Source: Nonomuraea sp. PA05 (GTDB lineage: Bacteria > Actinomycetota > Actinomycetes > Streptosporangiales > Streptosporangiaceae). From it: a stretch of DNA of 64,000 nucleotides. The stretch's first letter is position 1, and each line of letters starts with the position of its first letter. The DNA lies in contig NZ_VSEY01000045.1 of the NCBI RefSeq assembly GCF_008086045.1, positions 1-64,000 of the forward strand. Reading direction: 5' to 3'. The translations under genes were made by a program, and so were the position numbers. This document shows, one piece after another, positions 40,013-48,645 of the stretch. The notes beneath the pieces are model-generated. The model was not told the DNA's origin and did no database searches. It worked only from the letters and a program-made list of their open reading frames with translations.

Positions 40013-41418
40013 CCGGCGGTGTAGAGCTTGGCGATGCGCGCTCCGAGGTCGGCGCCGTAGTTCTCGTGGTAGACCTGGGCGGAGCAGTAGACGGCGCCGC
40101 CCGTGCGGGCCAGGGCGGGCGTCCAGACGGCGGCGTTCTCGGCACCGGGGTCGCTCATCGTCATTCCGGTGAGCGCGATGTCGTCCACGCTGACGTCGAT
40201 GAAGTAGTCGCTCACGCCCTTGCGCTCGTACAGGCGCCACTGCAGCGTCGCGCTCGTCGCCCCGTTCAGCTTGGCCGTGAGGTCGACCGTCGCCCGCACC
40301 CAGGTGTCCGCCGCGTCGGCGGTGACGTCGCGCTCCCAGACCACCTTGCCGTTGAGCAGGAGCTGCTTGGCGTGGTATCCGGCCGGGTGCGACGGCCCGC
40401 GGGCGTCGCGGTGCCAGAAGCTCACCACCCGCCTGGCCGCCCCCGAGACCAGGACCGCCTTCCGCGTCGCGCCGCACGACATGCCCGCCTTGGTGGCGGT
40501 CTGCTGCTGGACGACGAAGCTCAGCCGCCCGTCGCCCGTGCGGGCCAGGTTGTCGGCCGCGGGGCGCGTCCACGCCTGGTCGCGGGAGACGAACGGCAGC
40601 TTGTACTGCAGGACCCCGGCCAGCTCACCGCCGCGGACGTGCTCGACCGCCTTCTTGGTGACCGCCTCGACGTAGGACACCGTCGGCTTCTGGGCGGCGT
40701 GGCTCAGCGGGTACGCGTACGGCATCAGGTAGATCTCGGTGCCGGGCAGCCGCTTGCTCAGCTCCCGCACCTGGTACGACAGGCTCCACGGCCAGGAGGT
40801 GTCCCGGTACGGCTCGTCGCGGAAGGGGAAGACCACGCCGTCCACCAGCGGGATCTGCTCGGCCACGAACGCGTCGGTGAACTGGGCGTAGTAGACGGTC
40901 GGGACGAACCTGAGCGCGGGGGCGATCGCCTTGGCCGCCGACCGCATCTGCCCGACGTAGGCGGGGGTGAACGTCTTGAGGTCGTAGGCGTAGTCGTCCA
41001 CCGTCCAGCCGGCCAGGTTCGGGTGGGCCTTGGCGAGGGTGGCGATCTCGCGGGACCAGGCGACGTAGTCGTGCTTGTACGGCCGGGACACGCAGCAGCC
41101 TTGCTGGCTGGGCGAGTACACCAGCACCCAGACGTCGATCCCGGCGGCGGCCGCGGCGGGCAGGAACTCGTCCCGCAGGTCGGTCCAGTGCACGTTGTCG
41201 CCGGCCATCGGATAGACGTAGGTGTTCGCGTTGAGCGCCTTCAGCCCCGCGATGATCGCCTTGGTGTCCACGTGCCTGATCCCGTCGGCGCGCGGCTGCT
41301 CCTCACGCATGAGGTTGCCCGCCGTCCCCAGCGCGCCGCCCGGAACCTCGGCGTGGGACACGCCGGGGAGCATCGGCAGCAGCACGGCCAAGACGATCAC
41401 GAGTGCGAGACGGATCAC
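40009..41418 (-). CDS. Secreted TIM-barrel-like glycosidase-related protein
   Basis: 469 aa. Signal peptide ends SHA (about residue 23). Residues 40-290 look like a TIM barrel of the DUF4434 type: LKALNANTYVYPMAGDN, AGIDVWVLVYSP, NLAGWTVDDYAYDLKTF (probable acid pair), RFVPTVYYAQF, PLVDGVVFPFRDE. A C-terminal beta-sandwich (SFWHRDARGP...LQWRLYERKGVSDYFIDVSVDDI) resembles carbohydrate-binding modules. Exact family not assigned. Convergent with GH43; both may act on the same extracellular glycan, but they are not co-transcribed. Confidence 0.75.
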   Translation of the reverse strand: MIRLALVIVLAVLLPMLPGVSHAEVPGGALGTAGNLMREEQPRADGIRHVDTKAIIAGLKALNANTYVYPMAGDNVHWTDLRDEFLPAAAAAGIDVWVLVYSPSQQGCCVSRPYKHDYVAWSREIATLAKAHPNLAGWTVDDYAYDLKTFTPAYVGQMRSAAKAIAPALRFVPTVYYAQFTDAFVAEQIPLVDGVVFPFRDEPYRDTSWPWSLSYQVRELSKRLPGTEIYLMPYAYPLSHAAQKPTVSYVEAVTKKAVEHVRGGELAGVLQYKLPFVSRDQAWTRPAADNLARTGDGRLSFVVQQQTATKAGMSCGATRKAVLVSGAARRVVSFWHRDARGPSHPAGYHAKQLLLNGKVVWERDVTADAADTWVRATVDLTAKLNGATSATLQWRLYERKGVSDYFIDVSVDDIALTGMTMSDPGAENAAVWTPALARTGGAVYCSAQVYHENYGADLGARIAKLYTAG

Positions 41419-41492
41419 GGGAGTTCCTTCAGAGCATGATCGGATACAGGCCCGTCAGCATAGAGAGCGCCGGTATGTCGCCGGTATGCCGC

Positions 41493-44400
41493 TCAGAACG
41501 GCGAGTCGAGCGGCACCTGCCGCACCCCCGGCAGGTACGGATCCAGCTCCCCGAGCTCGAACCGCGACATCCCCACCACGTGCCAGAACTGCCCGCCGGG
41601 ATCCCCCTGCACCTTGTACCGCCCGTCGGGCGCCAGCGCCGCCCACCCCTCGGGCAGCCCGAGCAGGGTGGCCCGGCGCTCGCCGCCCGCCCAGAGGATC
41701 ACCGTGCCGTCGTCGCCGGCGCTGGCCAGCAGGTCCTCGGCGGGGCTGAAGGCGACCGACCAGACCCTGCGGGCGTGCCCGGCCAGGGTGTGCAGCAGCC
41801 GCCCGCCGGCGGTGTCCCAGACGCGGACGAGCGTGTCGTCGCCGCCGGTGGCCAGGCGCTCGCCCGAGGCGTCGAAGGCGAGGCTCCACAGCCGTCCCTC
41901 GTGCAGGTCGAGCGTGTGCACCAGTCGGCCGGGGCGCCGCTCCCACACCAGGGCCAGGCCGTCGTTGCCGGCGCTGGCCAGGTAGCGGCCGTCGGGGGAG
42001 AAGGCGACGGAGTAGACGCGGTCGTGGTGCCCCTCCAGCCTGGCGACGCGCAGGCCGGTGCTCGCGTCCCACACGCGCACGCCGTGGTCGTCGCAGCCGG
42101 TGGCCACGTACGCGCCGTCGGGGCTGAAGGCGATGGAGCGCACCCGGCCGCGGTGGCCGATCAGCTCGCCCGCCAGCCGGCCCGTCGGGCGGTACCAGAT
42201 GCGTACGCTGTCGTCGTCGTTGGCGGTGGCCAGCAGGGTGCCGTCGGGGCTGAACGCCTCGGCCCACACGTGGTCGGTCTCGGCGTTCAGCTCGCGCTCG
42301 TAGTCGCCGGTGGCGGCGTTCCAGAAGTGCACGCCGCCGTCGTTGCTGGAGGTGGCCAGCAGCGGCCCGGCGGGGGAGAAGGAGGCGGAGACGAGCCGGT
42401 CGGCGGTGCCGGTGAACTCGCGCAGCCGCCGTCCGGTGCGCGGCTCCCACACGCGTACGAGGCCGTCGTTGCCGCTGGTCGCCAGCATGGTGCCGTCGGC
42501 GCTGAAGCGGACGGAGGAGATGCGCCGGCCGTGGCCGCGCAGCACCCGCTGGCACTGGCCGGTGTCGGGGTCCCACAGCCGCACGGTGCCGTCGTTGCTG
42601 CTGGTGGCGAGCTGCTGCCCGTCGGGGCTGAAGGCGAACGGCCACACCGAGCTGCGGTGCCCCGTCAGCTCGACCCGCTGGCCGGAGCCGAGGCGCTGCA
42701 GCCGGACCACGCCGTTGGCGTCGCCGGTGGCCAGGACCTGCCCGTCGGGGCCGAACGCCACCTGGTAGACGGCGGCGGCGTGCGTGGTGTGCACGCCGCG
42801 CGCCTCGCCCGAGGTCTCCCACACGCGGACGCTGCCCGCCGTGTCGCCGGTGGCCAGCAGCGAGCCGTCGGGCGAGAACGTCACGCAGTAGACGCTGCCC
42901 AGGTGCCCCGTCAGCTCGTGGGCGAGCCGCCAGGTGCGGGTGTCCCACAGCCGGACGGTGCCCGCCTCGTCGCCGGTGGCCAGCAGCCGCCCGTCGGGGC
43001 TGTGCACGGCGCGGTAGACGCTGCCGCGGTGCTCGCCGAGCGTCTCCTTCACCTGGCCCGAACCGAGGTCCCAGACCCGCACCACGCCCGCGGAGTCGCC
43101 GGTCACCAGGGCCGAGGCGCCGAAGGAGGCGGTGTAGACGGGCTCCCGGTGCCCGGCCAGCTCGTGCACGAGCCGCCCGGTGGCCGTCTCCCACACGCGG
43201 ACCACGCCGTCGGCGCCGCCCGCCGCCACCAGCTCGCCGGAGGGGTCGAGCCGCACCGGCCAGACGCCGCCGGGGTGGCACTCCAGCCTGCGCAGCAGCT
43301 CGCCGCTCAGGGCGTCCCACAGCAGCACGAAGCCGTCGCTCGCGCCCGTGGCCAGCAGGCCGCCGGCGAACGTGACCGCGTACACGCGGCCCCGGTGGCC
43401 CTGCAGCGTGCGCACCGGCGCGCCGCCGACGCACAGCAGCACGCCGCCGTCCTCGTTGCCGACCGCGATCGTGGCCCCGTCGGGGCTGTAGGCGATCGGC
43501 TCCGGCAGGCGGCTGGTCTGGAAGTGGTAGCCGTACGGGACGCCGATGCCCGCCGGCGCGAACTCCACCTCGACCGGCTGGCCCGGCACCACGGCGGCGC
43601 CGGGCAGGTGCGGCAGCGTGCCGGTCACGTCGATGAGCGAGGCGCGGTGCCAGCGGGCGCCCTCCAGCGCGGCGTCGCTCAGGTCCACCTGCGCCAGCCG
43701 CGCCCCGGACAGGTCGGCGCCGCGCAGGTCGGCGCCGGTGAGCTGGGCGCCGTCGAGCCGCGCGCCGATCAGCCTGGCATCGCGCAGGACGGCCCTGGAC
43801 AGGTTCGTGCCGGCCAGCGTGGCCTCCGACAGGTCGGCGCCGGTGAGATCGACCTCGCGCAGGTCCCTGGCCGACAGGTCCTCGCCCTTGAGGTTGGCGC
43901 CGCGCAGGTCGGCGTGGGCGGGCGTGCGCAGCCTGGCGGAGATCTTGACCGCGTTCGCCCTGGGCACGTCGTCGGGCGGCGGGTCGTTCACCCAGGCCCG
44001 CAGCGCCCGCACGTCGGCCAGGTCGCACAGGAACTCCACGGTCAGTGCCGACAGCGGCCTGCGCGACAGCAGGACAGGGTGGTCCAGCGTCATCGCGATG
44101 CGCCGGGCGACCAGCCACTCCATCACCGAGGCGTGGATGAACCCGAACATGCCCTCATCGGTGCGCACCAGCAGGCTGCCCGAGCCCATCCGGAACGCGG
44201 CGTGCGCGGCCGTGAGCTGCCCGTCGGCCAGGTCGGTCAGCGTCTCGCCGACCTCGGTCAGCTCGTCGAGCGCCAGCAGCGCCTCGCCGGACTCCCACAG
44301 CCGCACCGCCAGCGCCGTCACCGCCCGCCACAGATCGTCGACGGTCAGCCCGGAGGGGGAGCCGGGGATCCTGGCCCGCCGCTCCTCGAAGACCAGCCAG

Positions 44401-47048
44401 GAGGTGAGGATCTCCTCGTACAGCAGGGCGGGGCTGACCGCGCGCCTGGCCCCGGCCACCGTACGCAGGCGGTCGGCGTCGAGGTCGGTGATGAAGCTGA
44501 GCATGCGCGGGTTCTGGGCCAGCGCCAGCAGGTCCTCGATCTCCCCCATCAGCGACATGCGGGCGCCGGCCTCCTCGCCGGCGCCGAACCGGTTGGCCAG
44601 GTAGGCGCGGATCTGGTCGGGCGTGAAGTCCTCGACGCTGAGCACCCGCCGCTGCGGCAGCACCCCGACCATCTCGCCGAGCGAGGTGAGCACCTGGCTG
44701 GTCGACTTGAAGTGCTGGGTGCGGCTGGCCACCACGATCTTCGCCTTGTCCTCGGCCGCCGCCAGCAGTGTGGCCAGGTGGTCGGCCGCCCGGTCGTAGG
44801 TCAGCCGGGTGACCAGCTCGTCGAACCCGTCGAACAGCAGCACGATCCGCCCCTGCCGCAGCAGGTAGCGGAACGCCTTGAGGTCGATGACCTCCTCGCC
44901 GTGGCCGGCCAGGTGCGCGGCCACCAGCGCGTCCACCGAGTGCGCCTTGTCCAGGGCGCGCAGCTCGATGAGGATCGGCGTCAGGTGCGGCAGCTCGGCG
45001 GGGATGCGGCGGGCCAGCTCGCGCAGCGCGAACGTCTTGCCGTGGCCGAAGTCGCCCAGCAACAGCAGGAACCGGCCGTGGTCGGCGGCCAGCAGCCGCA
45101 TCAGCTCGTCGGTCAGGCCCTGCCGGGTCTGGCCGCCGGGACGGTCGAGCTCGCGGTAGCGCTGCGGGACGTACAGGCCGGGCGGGTAGCGCCGGTCGGA
45201 GGTCAGCCTGGCGGTCTGCTCGGCCACGTAGCCGCTCAGGTCGAGCAGGCCCTGGAACTCGGTGAAGCTGCGCAGCCGCACGCCCATGCGCATCAGGTCG
45301 TCGCGCAGCGCGCGCGGCGCGGGCGGGCCCTGGTAGACCAGCTCGGCGGCCAGGCCGCCGGCGTGCGCCTGCCGGACGAACCCGGCCGCGGCCTCCTCGT
45401 CCAGCGCGCCCACGTGCGCGCCGATCATCGTCTGCCGGACGAAGCCGTCCTCGGCCTGGGTGACCACCAGGTGCGTGCCGAACCTGCGGATCTTGGTGTG
45501 CTCGTGCCTGGCCTCGCACACCTCGGTGATCCGGTCGAGCAGCAGCTCCACCGGGCTCGGCTCGCGCTCCTCAGGCTTGGCGGCGGGCGGCTGGGCGGGC
45601 GGGCTCTCGCCGGTGAACGTGGCCCGCGCGGCCCGCCAGCGGGCGCGTACCGGCTCGGGACGCTCTCCGTCGGGCACCCACGTGCGCAGCCCGTCGGGGC
45701 CGATCTCCACCACGTGGTGCCGCCCGGAGCGCGGCGCGGCGATGCGCCCCTCCGCCGCCTGGCCGGAGCCGCCGTGGAAGAGCAGGTTGACGCGGTGGCC
45801 CAGCAGCCGCTCGTAGGCGGGCGCGTCCCTCAGCTCCTCCGGGGGATGCCCCATCGCGCCCAGGCGCAGCCACTCGCGCTCCTCGTAGGGCCGCAGCCGC
45901 TCGGCGAACCAGGCCGCCTGCGCCTCGCCGAGCATCGCGAACGCGTCGCGCTCCAGGTGGCTCATCGCCATCGTCGAGTTCAGCCCGGCCACCACCACCT
46001 TCAGGTCGGGCACCTCGAACAGCGTCCACGGCTGCCCGCCGTCGAACACCCGGTCGTCCAGCCCCTGGTACAGCTCACCGAACAGGGTGGCGAAGTGCCG
46101 CCACTTGGGCCAGTAGGGCGGCTGCGGGCTGACGTCGTCGGCCTCGCAGGTCAGGAAGTAAGCGCTGGCGGCGGCCTTGGTGACGTCGCGCGGGCCGGGC
46201 AGCAGCACCAGCCGGTGCGGCTCCAGGCCGAGCAGCAGCCGCAGGTCGGTGACGAACCGCGTCGCCTGCGCGTACTGCCCCAGGCTGCCGGACTCGGTCA
46301 GGTCGCCGCTGACGACCATCAGGTCGGGGCGGGGCATGCCGCGGTCGTACAGGGCGGTCAGGTCGGCCCAGATGCGGGCCTGCATGTCCTCGGGCGTGAA
46401 CGGGTCGCCGGGGTCGGGCAGCGCCCGGCCGAAGCGGGGGCCGCCGATGTGCAGCACGCTGATCGAGTCGCGGGCCCTGCCCGGCCCGGCCACCGGCGGG
46501 AACGTGGGCGGCGTGACGGGCGCGCGCCGGGCGCTGGCGCGTTCGGCGGGCGGCGGCAGGGTCGGCGCGGGCGGCGGAACCAGGGTGCCGTCGGGGAAGG
46601 CGGGCGCGGCCTCCGGCTTGGCCCGGCCCGCCAGCGCCTCCCTGACCCGGCCCAGCAGCAGCGCCCTGGCCTGGCCAGGGTCGGTGACGCCCAGCAGGTC
46701 GACCCAGGTGATGGTGGACAGCAGCCCCTCCAGGGGCACGTCCTCCAGCCTGATCGTGACGAGCTTGTTGGACGGGTTGCCGGGGTCGGCGCGCAGCGCC
46801 GCCTGCCACTCCATCCGGCCGTAGCGGGAGCCCAGGTAGTTGCGCGAGAGCACCGCCACGACGAGCTGGGCCTCGCTGACGCCGCGGTCCATGAAGTCGA
46901 TGAAGTTCGTGCCGGGCACGAAGTCCCACGCCTGGATCATGGTGCGGTATCCCGCCGCCTCCAGCTCCCAGGCGATCCAGGTCGCCCAGGCTGTGTCGGC
47001 CGGGGAGTAGCTGACGAAGATGTCGGTCGGCCTGCCGTCACGTGCCAT
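41493..47048 (-). CDS. Giant STAND protein: TIR, degenerate metallophosphoesterase, unknown domain, NACHT, pentapeptide, WD40
   Basis: 1851 aa. Residues 8-135: TIR_2 domain (DIFVSYSPADTAWATWIAWELE, VAVLSRNYLGS, candidate NADase Glu80 in RMEW). 140-190: Pro-rich linker. 195-460: calcineurin-like phosphoesterase fold with most metal ligands replaced. 500-630: domain of unknown function ending YVPQRYRELD. 655-985: NACHT NTPase (Walker A GDFGHGKT at 665-672, Walker B IVLLFDGFDE at 735-744, winged-helix end FIHASVMEWL). 1040-1135: pentapeptide repeats (ADLRG, ANLKG). 1185-1790: about 15 WD40 repeats, enough for two propellers. This is an NLR-like sensor-effector plan: WD40 senses, NACHT oligomerises, TIR acts on NAD. 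Role in defence is inference. Probably leaderless (GATACT 6 nt before ATG). Confidence 0.93.
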   Translation of the reverse strand: MARDGRPTDIFVSYSPADTAWATWIAWELEAAGYRTMIQAWDFVPGTNFIDFMDRGVSEAQLVVAVLSRNYLGSRYGRMEWQAALRADPGNPSNKLVTIRLEDVPLEGLLSTITWVDLLGVTDPGQARALLLGRVREALAGRAKPEAAPAFPDGTLVPPPAPTLPPPAERASARRAPVTPPTFPPVAGPGRARDSISVLHIGGPRFGRALPDPGDPFTPEDMQARIWADLTALYDRGMPRPDLMVVSGDLTESGSLGQYAQATRFVTDLRLLLGLEPHRLVLLPGPRDVTKAAASAYFLTCEADDVSPQPPYWPKWRHFATLFGELYQGLDDRVFDGGQPWTLFEVPDLKVVVAGLNSTMAMSHLERDAFAMLGEAQAAWFAERLRPYEEREWLRLGAMGHPPEELRDAPAYERLLGHRVNLLFHGGSGQAAEGRIAAPRSGRHHVVEIGPDGLRTWVPDGERPEPVRARWRAARATFTGESPPAQPPAAKPEEREPSPVELLLDRITEVCEARHEHTKIRRFGTHLVVTQAEDGFVRQTMIGAHVGALDEEAAAGFVRQAHAGGLAAELVYQGPPAPRALRDDLMRMGVRLRSFTEFQGLLDLSGYVAEQTARLTSDRRYPPGLYVPQRYRELDRPGGQTRQGLTDELMRLLAADHGRFLLLLGDFGHGKTFALRELARRIPAELPHLTPILIELRALDKAHSVDALVAAHLAGHGEEVIDLKAFRYLLRQGRIVLLFDGFDELVTRLTYDRAADHLATLLAAAEDKAKIVVASRTQHFKSTSQVLTSLGEMVGVLPQRRVLSVEDFTPDQIRAYLANRFGAGEEAGARMSLMGEIEDLLALAQNPRMLSFITDLDADRLRTVAGARRAVSPALLYEEILTSWLVFEERRARIPGSPSGLTVDDLWRAVTALAVRLWESGEALLALDELTEVGETLTDLADGQLTAAHAAFRMGSGSLLVRTDEGMFGFIHASVMEWLVARRIAMTLDHPVLLSRRPLSALTVEFLCDLADVRALRAWVNDPPPDDVPRANAVKISARLRTPAHADLRGANLKGEDLSARDLREVDLTGADLSEATLAGTNLSRAVLRDARLIGARLDGAQLTGADLRGADLSGARLAQVDLSDAALEGARWHRASLIDVTGTLPHLPGAAVVPGQPVEVEFAPAGIGVPYGYHFQTSRLPEPIAYSPDGATIAVGNEDGGVLLCVGGAPVRTLQGHRGRVYAVTFAGGLLATGASDGFVLLWDALSGELLRRLECHPGGVWPVRLDPSGELVAAGGADGVVRVWETATGRLVHELAGHREPVYTASFGASALVTGDSAGVVRVWDLGSGQVKETLGEHRGSVYRAVHSPDGRLLATGDEAGTVRLWDTRTWRLAHELTGHLGSVYCVTFSPDGSLLATGDTAGSVRVWETSGEARGVHTTHAAAVYQVAFGPDGQVLATGDANGVVRLQRLGSGQRVELTGHRSSVWPFAFSPDGQQLATSSNDGTVRLWDPDTGQCQRVLRGHGRRISSVRFSADGTMLATSGNDGLVRVWEPRTGRRLREFTGTADRLVSASFSPAGPLLATSSNDGGVHFWNAATGDYERELNAETDHVWAEAFSPDGTLLATANDDDSVRIWYRPTGRLAGELIGHRGRVRSIAFSPDGAYVATGCDDHGVRVWDASTGLRVARLEGHHDRVYSVAFSPDGRYLASAGNDGLALVWERRPGRLVHTLDLHEGRLWSLAFDASGERLATGGDDTLVRVWDTAGGRLLHTLAGHARRVWSVAFSPAEDLLASAGDDGTVILWAGGERRATLLGLPEGWAALAPDGRYKVQGDPGGQFWHVVGMSRFELGELDPYLPGVRQVPLDSPF

Positions 47049-47094
47049 TCGCCCAGTATCCCTTGCCCCGCCGGCGGTGTGCGATCATCTTCGG

Positions 47095-48267
47095 GTGTGG
47101 CGGCGTCTTGGCGTACTCGACTGGATCAGGGTCGGGCTGCTGGTCCTGGGGCTGGTCTTCGTGGCGACCGGCCTGCTGCCGTGGGACGACGCGGTCACCA
47201 GCCTGCTTGAGATCGGCCCGCTGCTGATCTTCCTGGTGGCGGTCATCGTGCTGGCCGAGCTGACCAAGGAGGCTCAGGTCTTCGACGCCATCGCGGCGCG
47301 GATGGCGGTGCTCGGCCGCGGCAACTACGCGGCCCTCTTCTTTCTTTGTGTCATTTTTGCGTCATTTGTTACGATATTTCTGAATTTGGATACGACGGCG
47401 GTGCTGCTCACCCCCGTCATGCTCGCCCTGGCCCCCCGCGCCCGCATCGCCGCTCTTCCCCTCGCCATGACCACCATCTGGCTGGCCAACACCGCGAGCC
47501 TGCTGCTGCCGGTCTCCAACCTGACGAACCTGCTCGGCATGCGGAAGATCGGCCTGAGCGCTCAGGAGTTCGCCGCCCGCATGTGGGCGCCCCAGCTCGC
47601 CGCCATCGCGGTGACGATGGTGTTCCTGTGGGCGTTCTACTGGCGGCGCGGCGAGCGGCGCGACCTGCGTTACACCCCGCCGGTGCTCGAACCGATCGCC
47701 GACCGGGCGCTGTTCTCCGCCGCGTCGGCCGCGTGCGTGCTGTTCATCGCGCTGCTGCTGGTGGAGACGCACGTGGCGATCGCCGCCACGGCCGCGGCCG
47801 TCATCGTGGTGGCCGCGTTCGCGCTGCGCTCCCGCGAGCGCCTGACGTGGAGCCTGATCCCCTGGCAGCTCGTCATCTTCGTGACCGGCCTGTTCCTGGT
47901 CGTGCCCACGCTCAGCCTGCACGGCCTGTCCGCCGTGATGACCTGGATGATCGGCACCGAGGGCGACCCCTACCGCACCGCCGCCGTCGGCGCCGGGCTG
48001 TCCAACGTGATCAACAACCTGCCCGCCTACAAGGCCGTCGAGACCGTCATCCCGGCCACCGACCAGGACCTCCTGCTGGCCCTGCTGGTGGGCACCAACG
48101 TCGGGCCGGTCATCACCCCGTGGGCGTCGCTGGCCACGCTGCTGTGGTTCGAGTCGTGCCGCCGCCACGACGTCCGGGTGCCGATGCGCCGCTTCCTGCT
48201 CACCGGGGCCGGGCTGGCCGTCGTGGGGGTGCCGGTGACCGTCTGGGCGCTGGTCACCTTCGGGTGA
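47095..48267 (+). CDS. ArsB/SLC13-type anion permease
   Basis: 390 aa, about ten membrane helices. Two inverted halves with helix-hairpin signatures: NLDTTAVLLTPVMLAL and LANTASLLLPVSNLTNLLG in the first, INNLPAYKAVETV and GTNVGPVITPWASLATLLWF in the second. Related proteins export arsenite or move Na+ or dicarboxylates; the ion is not predictable. The GTG at 47095 is chosen because TM1 begins shortly after; only 46 bp separate it from the divergent STAND gene. Codons 83-99 (47341-47391) are strikingly AT-rich. Confidence 0.85.
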   Translation: MWRRLGVLDWIRVGLLVLGLVFVATGLLPWDDAVTSLLEIGPLLIFLVAVIVLAELTKEAQVFDAIAARMAVLGRGNYAALFFLCVIFASFVTIFLNLDTTAVLLTPVMLALAPRARIAALPLAMTTIWLANTASLLLPVSNLTNLLGMRKIGLSAQEFAARMWAPQLAAIAVTMVFLWAFYWRRGERRDLRYTPPVLEPIADRALFSAASAACVLFIALLLVETHVAIAATAAAVIVVAAFALRSRERLTWSLIPWQLVIFVTGLFLVVPTLSLHGLSAVMTWMIGTEGDPYRTAAVGAGLSNVINNLPAYKAVETVIPATDQDLLLALLVGTNVGPVITPWASLATLLWFESCRRHDVRVPMRRFLLTGAGLAVVGVPVTVWALVTFG

Positions 48268-48296
48268 GCTCCCGGGCTTTGAGTGCGGCCGGGCTT

Positions 48297-48539
48297 TCAG
48301 GCGGCGGCGAGGGCGTAGGCGCCGGCGACCGCGTCCAGGGCCCAGCGCATCCGCCGCACGTACGTCTCGGGGTGGTCGCCGGCCTCCTGCGCCACGAGCG
48401 CCGCGCACCAGGACGGGTCGCCGCCGCACGCGCACAGCCGCTCGTCCACGGCCTCGCGGATCTGGTACGGGGACAGCTCCTCGGACGGCTGGAGCGCGGT
48501 GACGAAGAGCACCTGCGCCAGCTCGGTCGTGGTCATCAT
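48297..48539 (-). CDS. Small conserved hypothetical protein
   Basis: 80 aa, soluble, with three cysteines in ERLCACGGDPSWCAALVAQEAG, then HPETYVRRMRWALDAV. The CxC...C pattern might bind metal, but this is not established. I recall similar small actinomycete proteins but no function. GGAG lies 7 nt before ATG 48539. It is convergent with the permease gene (29 bp between the stops). Confidence 0.7.
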   Translation of the reverse strand: MMTTTELAQVLFVTALQPSEELSPYQIREAVDERLCACGGDPSWCAALVAQEAGDHPETYVRRMRWALDAVAGAYALAAA

Positions 48540-48558
48540 GTCGGGCTCCATCCACCGT

Positions 48559-48577
48559 GGTGCCGTTGTCCGGCACC
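48559..48577. other. Hairpin in the leader of the small gene
   Basis: A perfect 7-bp inverted repeat (48559-48565 with 48571-48577) with a 5-nt loop, 20 bp upstream of the small gene and beside an AT-rich patch (TAAATAGA). It may be an operator or a leader hairpin. Confidence 0.4.
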
Positions 48578-48645
48578 CTCTAAATAGACGTCGAACGGCG
48601 GCGGAACTCATCGACAAAGGACACACATCATCTGTGGACTTTTTC

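Noticed and set aside
38573-41418. Polysaccharide utilisation gene cluster
   Set aside because: Only two secreted enzymes are present, on opposite strands, with no sugar transporter or regulator beside them.
41403-47210. A 1935-codon open frame on the plus strand opposite the STAND gene
   Set aside because: Composition is low-complexity (Gly, Ala, Gln, Arg, His) without any domain. The minus strand encodes clear TIR, NACHT and WD40 domains.
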